Positions 58,575 to 64,000 of a DNA stretch of 64,000 nt are shown here, piece by piece. A program made the position numbers and the translations under genes. The notes beneath the pieces are model-generated. The model ran no database searches. It was given only the letters and a program-made list of their open reading frames with translations, and was not told where the DNA came from. Position 1 is the first letter of the stretch. Each line of letters opens with the position of its first letter. The DNA is from Aquabacterium sp. NJ1. Lineage in GTDB: Bacteria > Pseudomonadota > Gammaproteobacteria > Burkholderiales > Burkholderiaceae_C. The stretch lies in the NCBI RefSeq assembly GCF_000768065.1, contig NZ_JRKM01000001.1, positions 496,001 to 560,000 on the forward strand. Reading direction: 5' to 3'.

Positions 58575-58608
58575 AAAAAAAAGGCACGTCCAAAGGAGTG
58601 ACGCGCCT
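58575..58608 (-). terminator. Terminator-like hairpin and U8 run abutting the lepA start codon
   Basis: On the minus strand, AGGCGCGTC and GACGTGCCT pair over 9 bp with one G-U wobble (plus 58608-58600 and 58590-58582), with loop ACTCCTTTG, and are followed by a run of U ending immediately at the lepA ATG. This is the form of an intrinsic terminator or attenuator in the lepA leader. There is no ribosome-binding site between it and the ATG. Confidence 0.65.
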
Positions 58609-58646
58609 TCCAACAAAAACGTATGGCAACTGCTTGTTGGACTTTC

Positions 58647-58652
58647 ATTGTA
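58647..58652 (-). promoter_or_regulatory. Candidate -10 for lepA
   Basis: TACAAT on the minus strand about 73 bases before the lepA ATG. The -35 region is poor. If real, the leader would be about 65 bases and include the hairpin with the U8 run. Confidence 0.35.
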
Positions 58653-58721
58653 TCGAAAAGCCCCCCCGAAAAGGCCGCGTCACAGCCATATACGGGGATG
58701 TTGCGAGGCCCTCAAAAAACG

Positions 58722-58846
58722 TTATCCACAAGTTATCAACAGACCAATGTGGGTAACTTTGGTGTTTTTGCTTGCTTCTTGAGGGGGGGTTCGTCAGCCC
58801 GGGGATTGTACGGGCATTCCCAAGCCCTACCGCTCAGTTATCAACA
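58722..58846. promoter_or_regulatory. Cluster of four DnaA-box-like sites upstream of lepA
   Basis: One perfect DnaA box TTATCCACA (58722-58730); a one-mismatch box TTATCAACA 11 bases further (58733-58741); a reverse box TGTGGGTAA (58748-58756, one mismatch); and another TTATCAACA (58838-58846). Four within 125 bases in a short intergenic region is well above chance. No dnaA, dnaN or AT-rich unwinding element is seen, so this is not the origin. It could be a DnaA titration or reactivation site, or control lepA. Confidence 0.55.
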
Positions 58847-58916
58847 GCAAAACGGGGTGTAGAGGCCAGCCAACAACCCATGAAATCGATCAAGTTTTCG
58901 GCGAATTTTCCGCAAT

Positions 58917-58952
58917 AAAAAACCCTGATCGGGTCTCGGGTACCGATCAGGG
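58917..58952 (-). terminator. Intrinsic terminator of the degP gene
   Basis: On the minus strand, CCCTGATCGG pairs with CCGATCAGGG (10 bp, perfect) with a 10-base loop, followed by six T. It starts 88 bases after the degP stop. It separates degP and its upstream sigma-E genes from lepA. Confidence 0.92.
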
Positions 58953-59039
58953 CGGCCTTCGGGGCAGGCTGGGGAGCGCCCCACCCCACCCTGCAGGCGC
59001 CAGGGTTGACCTGGCCGTCACGTGGTCATCACTTGACCA

Positions 59040-60599
59040 TTACTTGGCGTTCGGTCGAATCACCGCGTACTGCGCCCACTCGCCACGGCGCACCAGCACG
59101 CTCACAGGGCGAGACCGGTCGAGCTTGGCCAGCACAGCTTCGAATTCCTTGACGCCACTGATCTGGACGTTGGCCACGGCCAGCACCACATCACCAGGGC
59201 GCAAGCCCGCACGTGCAGCGGGGCCCTCGACGCCTTCCACCAGCACGCCGCCGTTTTGCTTGAGCTCGCGCTTCTGGTCTGCATTGAGGTCAATGATCTT
59301 CAAGCCCAGCGCAGAAGCGGCCAGCTTGGCGTCCGCCTTGCCTGAGTCAGCCTTGTCATCCTTGGCCTTGCCGGATGAGTCCAACTCGGCCACGGTGATG
59401 CTCAGATCCTTGTAGCTGCCGCGGCGGAAGACTTGAATGGAGGTCCTGGTACCCGGCTTGGTCGCCCCTACCAGGCGAGGCAGGTCCTGCGCCTTCTCGA
59501 TGGCCTGGCCTGCAAACTTGGTGATGATGTCGCCCGCCTCCAGGCCGGCTTTCTCGGAAGGTGTGCCCGCTTCAACACTTTGCACCAGCGCGCCCACCGG
59601 CTTGCCAAGGCCAATGGATTCGGCCACGTCCTTGGTCACCGGCGCAATGGCCACACCAATGCGGCCGCGAATCACCTTGCCGCCTGCACGCAGTTGCTCG
59701 GCCACCTTCATGGCGTCGTCAATGGGGATCGACAGCGAGATCCCCATGAAGCCACCAGAGCGGCTGAGGATCTGCGAGTTGATGCCCACCACCTCGCCAC
59801 GCATGTTGATCAGAGGGCCGCCCGAGTTACCCGGGTTCACCGCCACGTCAGTCTGGATGAAGCGGATCTCTTCACCGGTATCGCGCGCCTTGGCACTGAC
59901 GATACCTGCCGTCACCGTGTTGTCCAGCCCGAAGGGCGTGCCGATGGCCATCACCCACTCGCCGACCTTCAACCTGCTGACGTCACCAATCGAGACGGCA
60001 GGTAGCTTGGACGCCTGGATCTTGAGCACGGCCACGTCGGTGCGCTTGTCCACGCCCACCACCTTGGCCTTGAACTCGCGCTTGTCGGTCAGGTTGACGT
60101 ACACCTCATCGGCGCCATCCACCACGTGGGCGTTGGTCATCACATAACCATCAGGGCTCAGGATGAAACCCGAGCCCACGCCACGGGGGCGCTCTTCACC
60201 TTGATCTCCACCCTTTTTGGGCGCGCTCCTGCGCGGTGTCTGACCCGGCATGGGTGTGCCAAAGAAGCGCTTGAAGAACTCGCGCATCTGCGCATCGGCT
60301 TCATCGTCGCCCTCATCGGCATCTTCCACCACACGTTGAGTGGTGCGGATGCTGACCACCGAGGGGCCCACACGCTCAACCAGCTCGGTGAAATCGGGCA
60401 AGCCCTTGACGATCACCGGTGGCTGCGTTGCCTGGGGTGCCGGTGCGCTGAACGTTGTCGCAGGCTGTTGGGCCTGAGACGCATGCGGGAACAAGCTGGA
60501 GCTCAGCACCAGGCCGACGGCCGAGACCACCGCGCCGACCACCAAGGTACGGCGAACAACAGAACGGGTCGAAGAACCAGACTGCAGAGAGGACGTCAT
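59040..60599 (-). CDS. Periplasmic serine protease DegP/MucD family
   Basis: A 519-residue HtrA protein that degrades or holds misfolded envelope proteins. It has an N-terminal signal (about 1-43, ending SQA), an acidic linker, the catalytic triad His158 (TNAHVV), Asp188 (TDVAV) and Ser259 (GNSGGPL), and two PDZ domains (about 300-395 and 420-510). A linker rich in Lys/Asp/Ser (about 400-420) precedes the second. The ATG at 60599 is used; the GAGG is 9 bases away. It follows rseA across 177 bases, and a terminator ends it. Confidence 0.94.
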   Translation of the reverse strand: MTSSLQSGSSTRSVVRRTLVVGAVVSAVGLVLSSSLFPHASQAQQPATTFSAPAPQATQPPVIVKGLPDFTELVERVGPSVVSIRTTQRVVEDADEGDDEADAQMREFFKRFFGTPMPGQTPRRSAPKKGGDQGEERPRGVGSGFILSPDGYVMTNAHVVDGADEVYVNLTDKREFKAKVVGVDKRTDVAVLKIQASKLPAVSIGDVSRLKVGEWVMAIGTPFGLDNTVTAGIVSAKARDTGEEIRFIQTDVAVNPGNSGGPLINMRGEVVGINSQILSRSGGFMGISLSIPIDDAMKVAEQLRAGGKVIRGRIGVAIAPVTKDVAESIGLGKPVGALVQSVEAGTPSEKAGLEAGDIITKFAGQAIEKAQDLPRLVGATKPGTRTSIQVFRRGSYKDLSITVAELDSSGKAKDDKADSGKADAKLAASALGLKIIDLNADQKRELKQNGGVLVEGVEGPAARAGLRPGDVVLAVANVQISGVKEFEAVLAKLDRSRPVSVLVRRGEWAQYAVIRPNAK

Positions 60600-60649
60600 T
60601 TGCAAAACCTCGTTTGACAAAAAAACGGAAGGACAGAAACTACAACGTA

Positions 60650-60676
60650 GGAGACCAACTTGCGGCTGACAGTTCA
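60650..60676 (-). promoter_or_regulatory. Candidate sigma-E promoter for degP
   Basis: On the minus strand TGAACTG, 15 bases, then TCTCC. The sigma-E consensus is GGAACTT, 16 bases, TCTGA or TCAAA, so the match is partial. The gene type and its place after rpoE-rseA make sigma-E control likely, but this exact site is uncertain. Confidence 0.3.
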
Positions 60677-60717
60677 TCAGGCGCGTGTGAAGTCAGGTAA
60701 AGACGCGACGCAATGTC

Positions 60718-60752
60718 AAAGGCCGCAATCAGCCCGAGAGCTGAACGCGGCC
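60718..60752 (-). terminator. Hairpin downstream of rseA
   Basis: GGCCGC (60721-60726) pairs with GCGGCC (60747-60752), and inside it CAGC (60730-60733) with GCTG (60740-60743), separated by 3-base bulges. On the minus strand it is followed by only three T. It lies 24 bases after the rseA stop and could partly separate rseA from degP. Confidence 0.4.
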
Positions 60753-60776
60753 TGAGAGGCGGAGAAAACGGCTGCT

Positions 60777-61484
60777 TCAGCGGCCGTCGAACACCACCTG
60801 ACGTGTCAGGGCGCCCTGCCCCTGGAATGACCCATCACCCCACTGGTTGGCGCGCTGCATGGCCAAAGCCTGGTCAAGCTGCGGATTGCGGATCAGCACG
60901 ACCTCGCCAGGTTGCTGGAATGAAGCACCGTCACCCACGGTGAGGGTTGATGCGCGCGACGCGTCCGGCACGAAGCCGTTGACAGACCACTGACCTGCGC
61001 TGGCCAGCGACAGCGCGCCGCCGCCCACCGGGCCGGACTGCGCCATGCCGGCATCGCCGCCCTGGGGGCCTCCCGGCAAGATCTGCGAAGACAGCATTGC
61101 GCCAACCACCAGCGCAAAACCGGCCGCCACGCTCATGGGGCCGGCCCACGCACGGCGCTTCAGCGGCCTGGCCTGGTTCAGCGCCACGACCTTGTCCTGC
61201 ACGGGACGCTGAGCCTGTGCAGCGCTCGGCGCCAGCACCACCGGCTCCTGAGCCAGGCGCTCACGGAAGTTCTTCAGGAAAGTTTCACCGGAACCGGCCT
61301 GGGCCAGATCATCGGAACGCATCACGTCACCAATCAATTGGTACGCATGCCAGTTCGCCCGCGCATCAGCGTGATCGCGCCAGGCGGCGCATGCTCGGGC
61401 CACTTCCTGAGACTGGGCCTCGCCATCGGCCAGGGCCGACAACGCTTCACGCTCTGCATCACTGTCACTGAAACGGTCAGACAT
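60777..61484 (-). CDS. rseA: Anti-sigma-E factor RseA-like
   Basis: The 235-residue product has the RseA N-terminal sigma-binding domain (residues 8-75, REALSALADGEAQSQEVARA and RANWHAYQLIGDVMRSDDLA), one transmembrane helix (about 114-136) and a periplasmic C-terminus of 100 residues. RseA holds sigma-E at the membrane until DegS and RseP cut it. It lies 99 bases after rpoE. rseB, which normally follows and protects RseA, is not present before degP. ATG 61484 with GGAG nine bases upstream. Confidence 0.9.
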   Translation of the reverse strand: MSDRFSDSDAEREALSALADGEAQSQEVARACAAWRDHADARANWHAYQLIGDVMRSDDLAQAGSGETFLKNFRERLAQEPVVLAPSAAQAQRPVQDKVVALNQARPLKRRAWAGPMSVAAGFALVVGAMLSSQILPGGPQGGDAGMAQSGPVGGGALSLASAGQWSVNGFVPDASRASTLTVGDGASFQQPGEVVLIRNPQLDQALAMQRANQWGDGSFQGQGALTRQVVFDGR

Positions 61485-61583
61485 GAGGGTTTGCTCCAGA
61501 TTCGCCACACGGATGACACATCCAAGGTCATCCACATGGTGAACAGATCAGGCTCAGGGAAAAAAGTTCACTGAGTTTTACAT

Positions 61584-62321
61584 TTACCAGCGCTCGCCCT
61601 GGCGGGTGTCGAGCAAAGGTCTCAGTCTGGTTGCAATGGCCTCGCGCGCCCGGAAGATCCGGGAGCGGACCGTGCCGATGGGGCAGTTCATGAGCTCGGA
61701 GATTTCCTCGTAGCTCAGGCCCTCGATTTCGCGCAGGGTGATCGCCTGACGCAAGTCTTCCGACAGCGACTCGATCGCTGCGTTCACGGTTTCGGCAATC
61801 TGCCGGCTGGCCAGCACAGATTCCGGTGTTTCACCGTCACTCAGCTCGTTTTCAACGCGAGAAGCGCCCTCATCCTCCTCGTTGACAGCCGCCATGGCTG
61901 ATTCGGTGAGAACAGGATCACGCTTGAGGCCGATCATGGCCTTTTTGGCCGTGTTGACGGCGATGCGGTAGAGCCAGGTGTAAAACGCGCTCTCACCGCG
62001 GAAATTGGGCAAGGCCCGATAAGCCCGGATGAAGGCCTCTTGCGCGATGTCTTCGACCAGATCGACGTCACGCACCATCCGCGCGATCAGGCGTTCGATG
62101 CGACGCTGGTACTTCACCACCAGCATTTCAAAGGCCTTCTGGTCGCCGCGCTGTACACGCTCCACCAGGGCGGCATCGACATCCACGATGGGCTCGGCCA
62201 GCCCCATGCGCTCGGCCCCGTCCGTGGCAGCCGCTACGCGGATACCTGGCTCGGGCAACACCTGATCCGGCAGCTGGCCGGGCTCATCGGCACCGGGGCC
62301 TTGGGGTTCATGGGGCGTCAC
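61584..62321 (-). CDS. rpoE: RNA polymerase sigma factor RpoE (sigma-E), GTG start
   Basis: Sigma-E directs the envelope stress response. The 245-residue product has region 2 (FEMLVVKYQRRIERLIARMV through FRGESAFYTWLYRI, residues 63-122) and region 4 (SEDLRQAITLREIEGLSYEEI to VRSRIFRAREAI, about 188-232). It has about 45 extra N-terminal residues compared with E. coli RpoE. GTG at 62321 has GGAG eight bases upstream and overlaps the stop of the preceding gene as GTGA; ATG 62207 would give the usual length. Region 4 is basic, as expected. Confidence 0.95.
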   Translation of the reverse strand: MTPHEPQGPGADEPGQLPDQVLPEPGIRVAAATDGAERMGLAEPIVDVDAALVERVQRGDQKAFEMLVVKYQRRIERLIARMVRDVDLVEDIAQEAFIRAYRALPNFRGESAFYTWLYRIAVNTAKKAMIGLKRDPVLTESAMAAVNEEDEGASRVENELSDGETPESVLASRQIAETVNAAIESLSEDLRQAITLREIEGLSYEEISELMNCPIGTVRSRIFRAREAIATRLRPLLDTRQGERW

Positions 62322-63088
62322 ACGCGTTCTCCGGCGCGGACGGCAGGGCGCGGATCCAGCGCGTCTTCCTCACGCATGACCAACGTAGAAGGGAAAGTGG
62401 ACTCGGAGGGCAAGGACAAGGTGTTGACGCCTTGCACCGTACGAGGCGGGATGACAGATGAACGCAACTTGGATCCTGATTTGAATGAGTGCGCCCATGA
62501 TGCCACCGCATGGCGCAGCCACTGGCCTGCTCCCCCATTGCCGGGCGTGGCGCTGCCCGCTATGGCCGTCAGGCGCGCAGGCAGGTAAACCAGCGTGCGC
62601 AGTTGATGCAAAGGGCTGCGGGCCGAGGTCTCCAGCCACAACCAGGATTGCCTGGGCGCCCCGCTGGTTGCGGTCACCCGCAACAGCATCCAGCGCTGCA
62701 GATCCAGCACGGCCTCTACCTTGACGGAGGCGTCCCATTGCGCCAGGCGAAAGCCCCCGATCCAGCCAGCGACGCCAGTGAGCTCATCCGGGTTCTCGCG
62801 AACCGGGCCCGTCCAGATCAGGGTCAACTGCGTACGGTCTGCGCGCCAGGTTGACCATGTGGACCAGGCCAGCCAGCACCACACCACCGCCACAGACAAA
62901 CCGGAAATCAGCAAGAGGGGCGACGCCCCCCAGATCACCGCCTCATGCCACAGCCCGGCTACCCAGGCCATCAGCATGATGGTGCCTGCCAGCCAGAATG
63001 CGGCAGCCGCCCGCTGCACGGTGGGAATGCCACCGGAGCCGGACCAGATCGCCCAGGAAGCGGGCTTCATCAAGGGGTTCGTGGCCAT
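62318..63088 (-). CDS. Unknown membrane protein upstream of rpoE (YgfX-like in layout)
   Basis: A 256-residue protein with two close transmembrane helices (about 29-47 and 52-75) and a cytoplasmic tail rich in Trp, Arg and Ser (QWDASVKVEAVLDLQRWMLLRV, ETSARSPLHQLRTLVY). That layout resembles YgfX/CptA-type inner-membrane proteins, but I cannot prove family membership. The C-terminal 60 residues look unstructured. Its stop overlaps the rpoE GTG by 4 bases, so translation is coupled, and it lies 41 bases after fabF. The constant place between fabF and rpoE in Betaproteobacteria suggests an envelope role. Confidence 0.7.
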   Translation of the reverse strand: MATNPLMKPASWAIWSGSGGIPTVQRAAAAFWLAGTIMLMAWVAGLWHEAVIWGASPLLLISGLSVAVVWCWLAWSTWSTWRADRTQLTLIWTGPVRENPDELTGVAGWIGGFRLAQWDASVKVEAVLDLQRWMLLRVTATSGAPRQSWLWLETSARSPLHQLRTLVYLPARLTAIAGSATPGNGGAGQWLRHAVASWAHSFKSGSKLRSSVIPPRTVQGVNTLSLPSESTFPSTLVMREEDALDPRPAVRAGERV

Positions 63089-63129
63089 GCCGACTTGATC
63101 CGTGCAAGAGAGCCTGGCTCACCCGGGCG

Positions 63130-64000
63130 TCAAACGCGCTTGAACACCAGCGAGCCGTTGGTGCCACCAAAGCCGAAGTTGTTCTTGAGCGCCACATCGA
63201 TCTTCATCTCACGTGCGGTGTTGGCGCAGTAGTCCAGGTCGCACTCGGGGTCCTGGTTGAAGATGTTGATGGTGGGTGGCGACACCTGGTGGTGCACAGC
63301 CAGGGCCGTGAACACGGATTCAATGCCACCAGCACCGCCCAGCAAATGGCCAGTCATGGACTTGGTCGAGTTCACGACCAGGTTCTTGGCATGGTCACCA
63401 AACGCCGCCTTGATGGCGTTGGTTTCGTTCACGTCACCCAGCGGCGTGGACGTGCCGTGCGCGTTCAGGTAATGCACCTGATCGGGGTTGATGCCCGCAT
63501 TGCGCAGGGCCGCCAGCATGGAACGCTTGGGGCCATCCACGTCGGGGGCGGTCATGTGATAGGCATCGCCGGTCATACCGAAGCCGACCAGTTCTGCATA
63601 GATCTTCGCGCCGCGAGCCTTGGCGCTTTCGTACTCTTCGAGCACCATCACGCCGGCGCCCTCGCCCAGCACGAAGCCGTCGCGGTCCTTGTCCCAGGGA
63701 CGCGAGGCCGTCTTGGGGTCATCATTGCGGGTCGACAGCGCACGGGCGGCGGCAAAGCCACCAATACCCAACGGCGACACGGTGGACTCGGCGCCACCAG
63801 CCACCATGATGTCTGCGTCACCATACTCGATCATGCGAGCGGCCAGGCCGATGGCATGCAGGCCGGTGGTGCAAGCCGTGACCACGCCGATGTTCGGGCC
63901 CTTGAAGCCGTACTGGATGGACACGTGACCCGAGATCATGTTGATGATGGAGGCGGGCACGAAGAAAGGCGAGATGCGGCGTGGGCCGCGTTCGCTGTAT
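63130..64000 (-). CDS. fabF: 3-oxoacyl-ACP synthase II, C-terminal part (cut by window end)
   Basis: FabF elongates acyl-ACP with malonyl-ACP in fatty acid synthesis. The window holds about 290 C-terminal residues, starting within [18 protein letters not shown]. The active-site Cys is in [13 protein letters not shown], the two His in [11 protein letters not shown] and [15 protein letters not shown], and the end is [16 protein letters not shown]. All catalytic residues are there. It precedes the rpoE operon in the usual order; the N-terminus lies beyond the window. Confidence 0.96.
   Translation of the reverse strand, partial: YSERGPRRISPFFVPASIINMISGHVSIQYGFKGPNIGVVTACTTGLHAIGLAARMIEYGDADIMVAGGAESTVSPLGIGGFAAARALSTRNDDPKTASRPWDKDRDGFVLGEGAGVMVLEEYESAKARGAKIYAELVGFGMTGDAYHMTAPDVDGPKRSMLAALRNAGINPDQVHYLNAHGTSTPLGDVNETNAIKAAFGDHAKNLVVNSTKSMTGHLLGGAGGIESVFTALAVHHQVSPPTINIFNQDPECDLDYCANTAREMKIDVALKNNFGFGGTNGSLVFKRV

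Noticed and set aside
58623-58862. A 79-codon plus-strand frame across the DnaA-box cluster
   Set aside because: No ribosome site at proper spacing and no protein-like pattern; the DNA signals explain the region better.
58575-59039. The DnaA-box cluster as the chromosome origin
   Set aside because: No dnaA, dnaN, rpmH, gidA or AT-rich unwinding repeats nearby; the gene context is the normal degP-lepA junction.

Overview
The window is ordinary, gene-dense chromosome from a betaproteobacterium of the order Burkholderiales. The evidence is the high-GC coding style, the block ndk-rlmN-pilW-rodZ-ispG-hisS-yfgM-bamB-der-hfq-hflX-hflK-hflC-DUF2065-hisZ-purA, the block fabF-rpoE-rseA-degP-lepA-lepB-rnc-era-recO-pdxJ-nagZ, the beta-type DksA without zinc cysteines, and the RNase E layout. 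A genus in the Comamonadaceae or the Leptothrix/Rubrivivax/Aquabacterium group fits, but I cannot name one. I see no rRNA, tRNA, CRISPR array, IS element, prophage or integrated island. Both window ends cut a gene (a phosphoribosyltransferase at the left, fabF at the right).

Layout. 1-16.6 kb (minus strand): one long operon-like run from ndk down to purA and the cut phosphoribosyltransferase. It covers nucleotide supply, 23S rRNA methylation, type IV pilus assembly, cell shape, isoprenoid synthesis, His-tRNA charging, outer-membrane protein assembly, ribosome GTPases, Hfq and the HflKC membrane complex. Many junctions overlap. 16.6-21.8 kb: rluD, scpB and rluB (minus), with bamD divergent from rluD. 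21.8-33.2 kb: aceK, carbonic anhydrase, a metallo-beta-lactamase-fold protein (plus), a YgjP-like zinc protease, gmhB, glyQS, lnt and corC. 33.2-39 kb (plus): a COG0523 metallochaperone GTPase, dksA, a STAS-domain protein of unknown role, then hslVU behind a strong heat-shock promoter match. 39-45 kb: coaX, a chalcone-isomerase-fold secreted protein, an HDOD protein, an S49 signal-peptide-peptidase-type protease, a Rieske protein, a gph-like phosphatase and rluC. 45-50.6 kb (plus): rne with a 0.7 kb upstream region, then an acyl-CoA synthetase. 50.6-64 kb (minus): nagZ back to fabF, including the sigma-E module and the lepA to nagZ run.

How it fits together. Much of the window serves translation and RNA: hisS, glyQS, three pseudouridine synthases, rlmN, der, era, hflX, lepA, rnc, rne and hfq. 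A second theme is the cell envelope: bamB, bamD, lepB, lnt, degP, rpoE/rseA, nagZ, rodZ, hflKC and gmhB. The rest is basic metabolism.

The items most worth a second look lie between genes or at the edges of known families. They are a cluster of four DnaA-box-like sites upstream of lepA; terminator-like hairpins pressed directly against the start codons of both lepA and rnc, neither with a Shine-Dalgarno; an 8-codon leader reading frame and a palindrome in front of the HDOD gene; a sigma-E locus with no rseB and a pdxJ-nagZ junction with no acpS; histone-H1-like Ala/Lys/Pro tails on both Era and DksA; and the STAS protein between dksA and hslV. I did not find a wholly new multi-gene system.
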